Positions 1 to 6,560 of a stretch of DNA of 9,392 bases are shown piece by piece. The position numbers and the translations under genes are program-made. Location of the stretch: contig JAJZGH010000201.1 in NCBI GenBank assembly GCA_021798635.1, forward strand, positions 1 through 9,392. The letters run 5' to 3'. The notes beneath the pieces are model-generated. The model saw only the letters and a program-made list of their open reading frames with translations. It had not been told where the DNA came from and did not search any database. This DNA comes from Planctomycetota bacterium (GTDB taxonomy: Bacteria > Planctomycetota > Phycisphaerae > WQYP01). The stretch's first letter is position 1, and each line of letters starts with the position of its first letter.

Positions 1-382
1 GATTGGCCACCGTGAGGCTGTTGGTTACCACTTGCAGCGGCCGGACATCCAATTGCTGCACGGTGTAATCAATGGTTGAACCGCCGTCAAAATAGACCGT
101 CATGCCCGGTTCAATCATCGCGGCGGCCGCTTTACCAATAGCCCGCTTGGCTTCGACCTGTTCCTGCATCCGCTGATCCAAGTCCAGCATCGCCGGAGAG
201 CGGCCACGATATAAAACTCCGCCTCGCGTGGCTTCCAGCACACCCTGCCCGCACAAGGCATCAACGTCCCGCCGCACCGTGGAACTTGATACGCCCAGCT
301 CTTCCGACAACTGTTCCAATGACGCACTCTGGCGCGTTCGCAGAATATCAAGAAGTTTTTTCTGGCGATCCACGATCAGCAT
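1..382 (-). CDS. DeoR-family transcriptional regulator (N-terminal part, runs off the window)
   Basis: The first 127 codons of a DeoR/GlpR-type sugar-phosphate-responsive repressor are present; the gene continues past base 1. Residues about 1-55 form the winged helix-turn-helix, with the family signature around LSEELGVSSSTVRRD (25-39). The effector domain follows, with the typical FDGGST (98-103) and VVTNS (118-122) stretches, which in this family help bind a phosphorylated sugar. The ATG at 382 is preceded by an in-frame stop about 18 bases upstream, so the start is close to this point; the ribosome site is weak. It lies 34 bp after the dehydrogenase stop and is probably the last or a late gene of the microcompartment operon. 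By analogy it would repress the operon until a pathway intermediate such as fuculose-, rhamnulose- or lactaldehyde-related phosphate appears. The ligand is inferred, not shown. Confidence 0.93.
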   Translation of the reverse strand, partial: MLIVDRQKKLLDILRTRQSASLEQLSEELGVSSSTVRRDVDALCGQGVLEATRGGVLYRGRSPAMLDLDQRMQEQVEAKRAIGKAAAAMIEPGMTVYFDGGSTIDYTVQQLDVRPLQVVTNSLTVAN

Positions 383-416
383 CAGGCAATTCCACAAATG
401 TCAGGCTACTTGGACA

Positions 417-1334
417 CTATTTAATTTTGCCCCAGGTCTCTTCCAGCGCTCGGGCGCTGGCTTGAATTCCCGCGACTTCCTTGGGCCACAGTTCCGGCTC
501 CAGAGCCGCTTCCACGCCTGACGCGCCCACCACGGTCGGCACGCTTAAGCAAACTTTTTTGATTCCATATTGCCCGTTAAGCTGACTGCTGACCGGCAAA
601 ATCCGCTTGCGGTCCAAGGCGATCGAATGGATCACTTCGGCAATGCTTAACCCCACGGCATAGCCGGCACCACCTTTGAGTTTAATGACTTCCGCGCCGG
701 AGGTTTGGGTTTTCCGGAAAATCTCCGCTTGCTGGGGCGGTGTAACCATTTTAATCAGCGGCATTCCCGCCACAGTTGCGGTGCTCCAGATCGGCGTCAT
801 GGTATCGCCATGCTCGCCGAGAATAACCGCGTCCACCTGCGTGGCCGGGAGTTTCTTTTCCGCCGCAATCAGTGATCGGAATCGTGTGGTATCCAGCACT
901 GTGCCCAAGCCGATGACTTGCTTAGCGGGCCACCCGAGATATTCAATATTCAAGCGTGTCAGCACATCCACCGGATTTGACACGACCACAAAGATGCACT
1001 CTTTTTTAACGCCCGCCCCCTTAAGCGAATCCAGAACACCTTTATACAATGATACATTGCGATTAATCAGATCCAGCCGGGACTCATCCGGCTTGCGCCG
1101 CAAGCCCGCCGTAATGCAGATAACATCCGAATTCGCCGCCCCCTTGATGTCCGTGGCATAAATACTCTGATCGCCCACCAGTGATGCGCCATGCAGCAGA
1201 TCCAATGCTTCGCCGGAAGCCAGTTGCGCATTGGCATCGACCAGCGCAATTTCGCGGACGATACCCGCACATTGCAAAGCAAACGCGGCATTGGAACCCA
1301 CGCGGCCACCGCCGCCGATGATTGTAACTTTCAT
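417..1334 (-). CDS. Lactate/malate dehydrogenase family protein (NAD-dependent)
   Basis: A 305-residue member of the LDH/MDH family, of normal length. It has a Rossmann motif GGGGRVG (7-13), Asp33 at the end of strand 2 (predicting NAD rather than NADP), the substrate loop LRRKPDESR (78-86), SNPVDV (119-124), Asp148 and Arg151, and the catalytic GEHGD with His175. At the residue that separates malate from lactate enzymes (position 102 in LDH numbering) there is Arg80, as in malate dehydrogenases, where lactate dehydrogenases have Gln. In PVM-type microcompartment loci this gene is thought to handle three-carbon products: lactate oxidation or NADH recycling on lactaldehyde. Which reaction runs here is not decided by the sequence. 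The ATG at 1334 has AAAGGA about 5 bases upstream. No extra helix resembling an encapsulation peptide is visible at either end, so it may act in the cytosol. It is preceded by a 136-bp spacer with repeats and followed by deoR. Confidence 0.93.
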   Translation of the reverse strand: MKVTIIGGGGRVGSNAAFALQCAGIVREIALVDANAQLASGEALDLLHGASLVGDQSIYATDIKGAANSDVICITAGLRRKPDESRLDLINRNVSLYKGVLDSLKGAGVKKECIFVVVSNPVDVLTRLNIEYLGWPAKQVIGLGTVLDTTRFRSLIAAEKKLPATQVDAVILGEHGDTMTPIWSTATVAGMPLIKMVTPPQQAEIFRKTQTSGAEVIKLKGGAGYAVGLSIAEVIHSIALDRKRILPVSSQLNGQYGIKKVCLSVPTVVGASGVEAALEPELWPKEVAGIQASARALEETWGKIK

Positions 1335-1470
1335 AAAAATCCTTTCGTGAAACGCCCGAGGGCGTCAGGAGTTAGAACCCAGGTGTTAGGATTTAGGAGT
1401 TAGAAGAAATTGGAAGCGCTTTGCTTCATAATCTGTGGCTTCTAGCTGCTAACTTCTAACTTCTCGTAAT
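1335..1470 (-). repeat. Intercistronic spacer with TTAGGAGTTAGAAG-type words and an inverted repeat
   Basis: This spacer separates the aldolase stop from the dehydrogenase start. On the plus strand it holds repeated words GGAGTTAGAA, GTGTTAGGATT and AGGAGTTAGAAG (about 1369-1406). Near the other end it has the near-complement CTTCTAACTTCT (1453-1464), which can pair with 1395-1406 at 11 of 12 positions. Inside the loop is a small second hairpin, GAAGC/GCTTC (1413-1417 and 1423-1427). No U-tract follows, so it does not look like a terminator. It may affect transcript processing, or it may be an inserted non-coding repeat. Confidence 0.55.
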
Positions 1471-2325
1471 TCACCTCAAGCCGGCCATAATTTGATCGGT
1501 CATTTTCTGCACCAGATCTTCCAGCTTATCTTCCGTAATCACTGGGCCGGTCGATTCAACATGGCCATCACTCTGGCAGGCACATACGCTTTGCGTCGGG
1601 GCCTCAAAGCCTGCCAGGAAGGGCTGATTATCCGACCCGATACAGCCCGTCGGCGCACAGGCCAGTCGTTGATCCGGCATGCCGAACTTTTCTTTGACTT
1701 TCAGTAAGTCCACCATTTCCTGCTGTGATAACTGATTAATTTTCCCAAGTTGCCGCGTCAAAAGCAGAATGCGGCAATACGCATCCAGTATTTCCAGCTT
1801 GTAATAAGCACTGATCAAAGAGGTATCAAAGCAGACCGAACCGTGGTTGCCCATCATCACGGTGTTGGTGTCTTTGTTGACTAACGCCACCACGGACTCA
1901 CCGAGTTCCTTGTAACTCGGCGTGGTGTACTTGGCCATGGGAACTTTGCCCAGAAAAACTTCCGCCTCTGGATGAATGCCTTCCGGAATGGGAATATTGG
2001 CCATGGCAAAAGCGGTGGCATGCGGCGGGTGGGAATGCACCACGGCTTTAACATCTTTACGGGCTTTATAAATTTGCAGGTGCAGCAGCACTTCACTGGT
2101 GCGTTTCATTTTGTTATGTGTGTCAACCTGTTTGCCGTCCATATCCACAACGGTGATCTGGTCCGGCGTTAAAAACCCTTTGGATATGCCCGTGGGAGTG
2201 CACAAGACACGGTCCTCGGCAATGCGAACGCTGTGATTGCCCTCATTGCCCGCGCAGTAGCCACGCATCCAGATGCGGTGGCCCACATCACACATTTCTT
2301 GACGAACTTGAAACTGATTTTGCAT
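1471..2325 (-). CDS. Class II aldolase (fuculose/rhamnulose-1-phosphate aldolase-like) with C-terminal encapsulation peptide
   Basis: A 284-residue zinc-dependent aldolase of the class II aldolase/adducin family, the likely entry enzyme of the compartment: sugar-1-phosphate to DHAP plus lactaldehyde. Zinc ligands and catalytic residues of E. coli FucA are recognisable: GNEGNHSVR (26-34), Glu78 in TSEVLLH, His97 and His99 in HSHP, and His161 in GNHGS. FucA itself is about 215 residues. Here about 70 residues follow the core: a linker with Cys223, Cys228, Cys248 and Cys250, then an amphipathic helix at about 263-284 (ITEDKLEDLVQKMTDQI) of the kind that targets cargo to the shell. I chose the ATG at 2325 because GAGG lies 6 bases upstream and the family homology begins there; an in-frame ATG at 2346 has no ribosome site. 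The substrate (fuculose-, rhamnulose- or another deoxysugar phosphate) is inferred. No kinase or isomerase for these sugars is in the window. Confidence 0.93.
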   Translation of the reverse strand: MQNQFQVRQEMCDVGHRIWMRGYCAGNEGNHSVRIAEDRVLCTPTGISKGFLTPDQITVVDMDGKQVDTHNKMKRTSEVLLHLQIYKARKDVKAVVHSHPPHATAFAMANIPIPEGIHPEAEVFLGKVPMAKYTTPSYKELGESVVALVNKDTNTVMMGNHGSVCFDTSLISAYYKLEILDAYCRILLLTRQLGKINQLSQQEMVDLLKVKEKFGMPDQRLACAPTGCIGSDNQPFLAGFEAPTQSVCACQSDGHVESTGPVITEDKLEDLVQKMTDQIMAGLR

Positions 2326-2363
2326 AACGCACCTCAAAAACACCATGACGCCGCGGTACCGCT

Positions 2364-3242
2364 CTAGCGGCAGGCGGCCAATTCCGTTAACTGACTTTCA
2401 ACATCTTTGGGAACTCTTCCGCTGGAGGTCAAAAACAACCGAACCAGTTCATCCATGGATTTAAACCCATGATGCGGATATTCCAGGACCAGCACATTGG
2501 CGCCGAGAAATTCAATGCCTTCCTGCACTGCCTGCCGACACGTTCCGACAATCGCTCGCAAATTCTCGCACCGATTGGCCAGACACACCGCCCGCGCCGC
2601 CGATGGCACAAACAGCACCGCCAGTCGCGTCTGCCCGCCGGCAAATTCTTTGGCTATCGCCCGAATAACCGCCGGCAATTGCTGATTGGCCGATGTGCGT
2701 ACATCCGCCACGGCTTTGCCACGCCCTTGCTCAATGGCCCGTGCCGCCGATGGGCAATGGCCCTGCATCCAGTAAATCCATGATGCCGCCGGGACGGCTT
2801 GGGGCACCGCAGAGACTGTCTGCATTTGTAGACCCCGCTGCTTGATCAAGTCCATGGCCAATGGTGAAAGTCGCGCCCCCGGTGCCAGATAAATGGTTCC
2901 CTCCAGCCCCGCGAGTTTGGAGGCGGTTATGACACCATGCAGTACAGGACCATTCACGGCAGCAGGGGCGCTGGGAACGGCGACGGTGGCAAGAGCTTGA
3001 TGTTGCGCCGCAACCTGAATCGCTGCATTGGCATCTTCCACAAAGCCATTCGGTGCGGCATTGGCCGCCGGAGCACTGGCTGATCGCAAATGTGCCAATT
3101 CCGGGAACTTGGAATAATCACCGGTGCATACGCCCACAGGCGCGTGAACAACAGCCGGTGAAGAGGCACTGTCAGCGTTACGGCTTAGTACTTCCAGCAC
3201 CGCATCGGTGATTTTTTTAATAAGTTCCGGACTTACGTCCAC
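2364..3242 (-). CDS. BMC-associated protein of unknown function with RpiB-like C-terminal domain and N-terminal encapsulation helix
   Basis: About 292 residues, function unknown. Four parts are visible. (1) Residues 4-21 (SPELIKKITDAVLEVLSR) form an amphipathic helix like the cargo-targeting helices of PduP and PduL. (2) An Ala/Pro-rich linker (about 22-98) contains the block GVCTGDYSKFPEL (37-49). (3) Residues 103-137 carry PGARLSPLAMDLI (121-133), similar to the short LTPxAxDxI module of some BMC proteins such as the EutT N-terminus. (4) Residues about 176-270 read like the end of a ribose-5-phosphate isomerase B fold: ARAVCLANR...LRAIVGT...GANVLVLEY. The CGTG catalytic loop of RpiB is not visible, so isomerase activity is doubtful. 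Start: the GTG at 3242 has AGGAG exactly 6 bases upstream. A GTG at 3260 (six residues longer) is possible but its ribosome site is weaker. It lies between pduP and the aldolase in the same operon, 48 bp after pduP. Confidence 0.85.
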   Translation of the reverse strand: MDVSPELIKKITDAVLEVLSRNADSASSPAVVHAPVGVCTGDYSKFPELAHLRSASAPAANAAPNGFVEDANAAIQVAAQHQALATVAVPSAPAAVNGPVLHGVITASKLAGLEGTIYLAPGARLSPLAMDLIKQRGLQMQTVSAVPQAVPAASWIYWMQGHCPSAARAIEQGRGKAVADVRTSANQQLPAVIRAIAKEFAGGQTRLAVLFVPSAARAVCLANRCENLRAIVGTCRQAVQEGIEFLGANVLVLEYPHHGFKSMDELVRLFLTSSGRVPKDVESQLTELAACR

Positions 3243-3248
3243 AATTAA

Positions 3249-3253
3249 CTCCT
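3249..3253 (-). promoter_or_regulatory. Ribosome binding site AGGAG deciding a GTG start
   Basis: On the minus strand AGGAG precedes GTG (3242-3240) by 6 bases. It favours the shorter form of the RpiB-like protein, beginning MDVSPEL, over the GTG at 3260, which has only GGGA about 8 bases upstream. Confidence 0.6.
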
Positions 3254-3280
3254 GAGGCACATATCATTCCCGGCATCATC

Positions 3281-3290
3281 GGAAGATTCT
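3281..3290 (-). repeat. Third copy of the AGAATCTTCC element
   Basis: The ten bases directly after the pduP stop codon match the AGAATCTTCC core of the two direct repeats in the promoter region (8041-8051 and 8061-8071). The match may be chance, but it sits in a 48-bp intercistronic gap and could be a secondary operator or a processing signal. Confidence 0.35.
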
Positions 3291-4691
3291 TTACACCACA
3301 TGCAGCGACCCGCTGATGGCCATGCGCCGGAAGCGCGTAAATGTCAGCGGATTGGTAATACCCTCGCCCGTCGGCGTAGCGATCGTGTAACTGGGGTAAC
3401 CTTCTCCCTGTATACCCAGCGCTGCGGTGCTGGGTCCATTGACCGCAAACAAGGTCGTATTCATCACTCGACCCATACGCGTGATATTGGCCAGGTTATT
3501 GGAATGAATAATTCCCGTGTGACCAAAGCCGTGCTCGTACTTCACAGCCAATTCCAAAGCATGTTCAAAACTGCGCGCCCGCACAAAGGGTACAAACGGC
3601 ATCATCTGCTCTTCCGGCACAAACGGATTGGCCTCGTCGGTTTCTCCGAACAGCAATTCCACGCTGTCGGCACAATGCGTTCCGGCAGCCTGCGCCAGAA
3701 CTGAACAATTTTTACCCACCAGTTCCTTGTTGACCGCGTAATGGTCGTCCTTCCAACTGAAGGCTTTTTTGGTGAGATGATCAATTTGGTCTTTGTTCAG
3801 CCGCACCGCCCCGGCCCGGGTCATCGCGTCCATCATTTTGTCAAAGACGCTTTCCACGACGAACACTTCCTTTTCACCGATGCACAGCAGATTATTGTCA
3901 AAACCTGCGCCGGTAATGATGGAGCGCGCCGCCCGGTCCAGATCGGCCGATTCATCAATGACCACGGGCGGATTTCCCGGGCCACCCACCACCGCCCGCT
4001 TTTTCTGAGCCATCGCCGCCCGCGCCACCGCCGGGCCGCCGGTAATGACCAGCAGGGCTATATCCGGATGTTCAAACAGGGCATTGGCGGATTCCAACGT
4101 CGGCGGCTCAATGACGCATATCAAATTGTCGATACCATACGTTTCGAGGATCTGCCGATTGTAAGTGCGCACCGCTTCGGCAGCACTGCGATGCCCGGAG
4201 GGATGGGCATTGGCGACCAACGCATTGCCGGCGGCGATCATGTTAATGGCATTGGCGCTAAGTGTCGGTATCGAATGTGTTACCGGCGTTACCACACCAA
4301 TCACGCCCCATGGAGCCATTTCATCCAGGGATATGCCGTTATCCCCGCTATGCGCCGCGGTGCGGATAAACTCTACGCCCGGCACGCTGGTGAGCAAATG
4401 AAGCTTGGCTATTTTATGATCCAGGCGGCCTACTTTGGTTTCATCAAGTTCCATGCGGCCCCAAGCGTCGGCGTTCTGCACGGCGATTTTCTTAATGAGT
4501 TTACAAATGCCGTCCCGGACTGCCATGCCCGCTTTGGCCAATTGCTTTTGCGCCTGTACCGCAGCCTCAACGGCGTCGCCGGCGGTTTGGAATATGCCAT
4601 GGGCGCCGCCGGAAGTTTTCCCACCGCGGGTGGTGCCCAAACGCTGCAAAACTTCCCTAACCACAGATTCAACAAGTGCGGATTGATCCAT
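3291..4691 (-). CDS. pduP: CoA-acylating aldehyde dehydrogenase, PduP/EutE type, BMC cargo
   Basis: A 466-residue aldehyde dehydrogenase of the acylating PduP/EutE group. It converts an aldehyde (here probably L-lactaldehyde) with CoA and NAD+ to acyl-CoA and NADH. Visible features are an N-terminal amphipathic helix SALVESVVREVLQRLG (4-19) followed by a Gly-rich linker (20-32), typical of an encapsulation peptide; PWGVIGVVTPVTHSIPT (127-143) in the cofactor domain; VITGGP (215-220); and the catalytic Cys270 in NNLLCIGEKEV. The C-terminal half keeps the family blocks GHTGIIHSNN and LTFTRFRRM. Length fits PduP. The start ATG at 4691 is followed directly by the targeting helix, so it is secure; the ribosome site (GGA a few bases upstream) is weak. 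It lies downstream of a shell gene after a 183-bp repeat-rich spacer. NADH formed inside the shell must be reoxidised, possibly by a dehydrogenase such as the one at 417-1334. Confidence 0.95.
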   Translation of the reverse strand: MDQSALVESVVREVLQRLGTTRGGKTSGGAHGIFQTAGDAVEAAVQAQKQLAKAGMAVRDGICKLIKKIAVQNADAWGRMELDETKVGRLDHKIAKLHLLTSVPGVEFIRTAAHSGDNGISLDEMAPWGVIGVVTPVTHSIPTLSANAINMIAAGNALVANAHPSGHRSAAEAVRTYNRQILETYGIDNLICVIEPPTLESANALFEHPDIALLVITGGPAVARAAMAQKKRAVVGGPGNPPVVIDESADLDRAARSIITGAGFDNNLLCIGEKEVFVVESVFDKMMDAMTRAGAVRLNKDQIDHLTKKAFSWKDDHYAVNKELVGKNCSVLAQAAGTHCADSVELLFGETDEANPFVPEEQMMPFVPFVRARSFEHALELAVKYEHGFGHTGIIHSNNLANITRMGRVMNTTLFAVNGPSTAALGIQGEGYPSYTIATPTGEGITNPLTFTRFRRMAISGSLHVV

Positions 4692-4874
4692 AAATATCCA
4701 AACCCCCTTAACGGGATTTTCCTCTAAGCACGACCAGACGACGGCCTATCTCAAATTTCAAAAATCTCAAATCTGAAATTTCAAATTTGAAGTCGTATCG
4801 GCCGCATAACCAGCATCTGAAATCTCAAATTTCAAATCGGAAATTCCAAATGTGAAACCCGGGCTGCCTGGGCA
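4692..4874 (-). repeat. Spacer filled with degenerate TCAAATT/TGAAATT words
   Basis: A non-coding gap between shell gene 4875-5138 and pduP. Two A+T-rich blocks (about 4749-4791 and 4815-4857) consist of variants of the 7-8 base words TCTCAAAT, TTTCAAAT and TCTGAAAT, on both strands, separated by about 23 bases. A short imperfect hairpin (about 4857-4873, GC-rich arms around CTG) lies just after the shell gene stop. Alternating sense and antisense words let the RNA fold on itself. The composition differs sharply from the flanking GC-rich genes. I see no coding sequence here. Confidence 0.7.
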
Positions 4875-5138
4875 TCAGACCTTCACGGTCTCCTCATGCG
4901 GACGGGCAATCACGGATGTTGCCGCGATCTGACCTAATTTGCTTCCGGCGGCCGCACCGGCTTCCACCGCCGCTTTCACGGCTGATACATCGCCGGTAAA
5001 CGTAATGGCCACCAGACCATTGCCTACGCGGTGCTGTCCTACGTACTGCACATTGGCGGCCTTGAGTGCGGCATCCGCAGCTTCGATTGCGGCAATAAGG
5101 CCCTTGGCTTCAATCATGCCGATTGCTTGTTGTGACAT
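4875..5138 (-). CDS. BMC-H shell protein 1 (single-domain hexamer)
   Basis: An 87-residue bacterial microcompartment (Pfam BMC domain) protein of PduA/CcmK type, forming hexameric tiles of the shell facets. It begins with the standard AIGMIEAKGLIAAIEAADAA (5-24) and ends with the domain's last strand, SVIARPHEE. The loop facing the central pore reads VGNGL (38-42), where PduA has GSG, so the pore would be lined by Asn40. The start at 5138 is fixed by AGGAG 7 bases upstream and by alignment with the other two shell proteins. The longer reading from 5171 adds 11 residues that no paralogue has, overlaps the end of the kinase gene, and is unlikely. It lies 25 bp after the kinase gene and before pduP. 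Confidence 0.95.
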   Translation of the reverse strand: MSQQAIGMIEAKGLIAAIEAADAALKAANVQYVGQHRVGNGLVAITFTGDVSAVKAAVEAGAAAGSKLGQIAATSVIARPHEETVKV

Positions 5139-5145
5139 TGTTGTA

Positions 5146-5158
5146 CTCCTAAAAAAAC
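5146..5158 (-). promoter_or_regulatory. Conserved shell-gene leader: T-run plus AGGAG (copy 1)
   Basis: Directly before shell gene 1 the minus strand reads GTTTTTTTAGGAG. The same T6-7-AGGAG block precedes the other two shell genes (6833-6844 and 7270-7282) but none of the enzyme genes. It is a strong ribosome binding site in an unstructured U-rich leader, suited to the high copy number of shell tiles, and suggests the shell genes were duplicated with their leader. Confidence 0.7.
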
Positions 5159-5163
5159 AACCA

Positions 5164-6381
5164 TTATCCATGAACCGGCGCGACCCGCGGTCGCGGCTTG
5201 TGTTCGCTGTTTTGCAAGGCCCGCACGGTCTGGCGGGCTACAATAAGTTCTTCATTGGTCGGCAGTACCCAAATCTGCACTTTGCTCTCGGGGGCGTCCA
5301 TGCGGTACTCGCCTTTTGCCTGACGATTTTTCTCGGTATCCAGCACAATGCCGGCGTATTGCATATCAGAAATAATCCGCTGCCGGAGGTTCACCGCGTT
5401 CTGACCGATGCCGCCGGTAAATACCACCGCGTCGGCTCCGTTCAGTACCGCCAGATATGAGCCGATATATTGCCGCACGGATTCTACAAAAATATCCAAT
5501 GCCAATTGCGCCTGTTTGTTTCCCTGCGCGGCGGCCTGTTCCACATCGCGGCAATCCGAACTGATGCCGCTGACTCCCAGCAAGCCGCCTTCTTTTCCCA
5601 GTTTCTTCCAAATTTCATCGAGCTTCAGGCCGGCCTGCAATAACTTCAGCAACGCAAATGTATCAAAATCACCACAGCGGGACGCCTGTGGCAGGCCGCT
5701 TTGCGCTGTCATGCCAAAGCTGTTGGCTAAACTTTTTCCATTGAGCGTGGCATTCACACTGCTTGACCCGCCCAGATGAACAGAAATAATTTTCCGCGCT
5801 TGCGGATTTATTTCCGCCATGCGCGTGGCGATGTAGCGATGCGATGCGCCATGGAATCCGTACCGGCGGATTCCCAGTTTCTCCGTCCACTCATAAGGAA
5901 TCGCATACGCCTGCCGATGCAATGGAATGCTCTGGTGAAACGCCGTCTCAAACGCCGCCACCTGCGGAATATCTGGTAGTCGCCGGGCAAACGCCCGCAT
6001 CGCTGCGATGTAAGGCGGATTGTGAGCAGGAGCGACATCAGAAAACTTCTGCATAACATCCAGAACATGATCATCCACCTGCACCACTTCCAGCGGGCCG
6101 CCATGGACCGCCTTGAATCCGATGGCCTGGACGTCTTCCATTTTTTCAATCACGCCCGCCCGCACCAATTCATGCAGATGCAGTTCGATCGCCGCGCCAT
6201 GATCAGATAATTGAGCGCTGCCCGTGAGTTTGGATTTTCCGGTGGGCGCAAAAGTCCATGCGCTTTCGGGCAGGCCGATGCGATCCGCGGCGCCTTCCGC
6301 CAGAACGCGCTCGCCCGCGGCCATATCAAAGAGCTTGTACTTAAAGCTCGTCGAACCCAGATTGGCAACTAGAACAATCAT
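5164..6381 (-). CDS. ackA: Acetate kinase family protein (divergent; probably acyl/lactyl-phosphate kinase)
   Basis: A 405-residue member of the acetate/propionate kinase family (ASKHA fold), of normal length. It would transfer phosphate from an acyl-phosphate made by PduL to ADP, giving ATP and a carboxylate (probably lactate). Recognisable parts are NLGSTSFK (7-14), VHGG (92-95), HNPP with His120, YGFHGASH (174-181), HLGGSSSVN (202-210), SRCGDFD with Arg235, FTGGIGQNA (321-329) and TNEELIVAR with Glu378. Several positions depart from housekeeping AckA: GFKAVHGG replaces GHRVVHGG, so the catalytic Arg (Arg91 in Methanosarcina numbering) is Lys90; HLGNG is HLGGS; and the N-terminal NAGSSS is NLGSTS. 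The ATG at 6381 has GGA about 8 bases upstream. It lies between the second and third shell genes. No encapsulation helix is visible at either end, consistent with ATP formation in the cytosol. Confidence 0.93.
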   Translation of the reverse strand: MIVLVANLGSTSFKYKLFDMAAGERVLAEGAADRIGLPESAWTFAPTGKSKLTGSAQLSDHGAAIELHLHELVRAGVIEKMEDVQAIGFKAVHGGPLEVVQVDDHVLDVMQKFSDVAPAHNPPYIAAMRAFARRLPDIPQVAAFETAFHQSIPLHRQAYAIPYEWTEKLGIRRYGFHGASHRYIATRMAEINPQARKIISVHLGGSSSVNATLNGKSLANSFGMTAQSGLPQASRCGDFDTFALLKLLQAGLKLDEIWKKLGKEGGLLGVSGISSDCRDVEQAAAQGNKQAQLALDIFVESVRQYIGSYLAVLNGADAVVFTGGIGQNAVNLRQRIISDMQYAGIVLDTEKNRQAKGEYRMDAPESKVQIWVLPTNEELIVARQTVRALQNSEHKPRPRVAPVHG

Positions 6382-6520
6382 CCAAAATCCAATATAACAA
6401 TATCAGGCTGGCCAAAGTTTCGGGTGCCCCATCGCCCATTTAGCCGCGTGTGCTTGCACCGCGCGTCCCTCCACCGGCTTTGCGCCACCACGCCGACGAT
6501 CGGTCCGCGACCCTGGATCC

Positions 6521-6545
6521 ACCACCGGATTGTCGATCCGGTGGT
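6521..6545 (-). promoter_or_regulatory. Intercistronic hairpin (10-bp perfect stem)
   Basis: ACCACCGGAT and ATCCGGTGGT form a perfect 10-bp stem around a 5-base loop, starting 15 bases after the stop of shell gene 2. No U-tract follows in the direction of transcription, so it is more likely an mRNA-stabilising or partial attenuating structure than a full terminator. It could keep shell transcripts more abundant than the kinase message. The rest of the 179-bp spacer (6382-6560) shows nothing else recognisable. Confidence 0.6.
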
Positions 6546-6560
6546 CGGGGCAGCGCCGCC

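Noticed and set aside
676..1161. 161-codon plus-strand open frame
   Set aside because: It is antisense to the lactate/malate dehydrogenase gene and shows no family features.
1335..1470. Rho-independent terminator between aldolase and dehydrogenase
   Set aside because: The inverted repeat has a long loop and no U-tract follows, so read-through into the dehydrogenase gene is likely.
3741..4727. Long open frame (328 codons) on the plus strand
   Set aside because: It is wholly antisense to pduP, whose product matches a known family from end to end including the catalytic Cys. The plus-strand peptide has no recognisable domain and an odd composition.
4749..4857. CRISPR array
   Set aside because: The repeated words are only 7-8 bases, degenerate and in both orientations, with no regular unique spacers and no cas genes.
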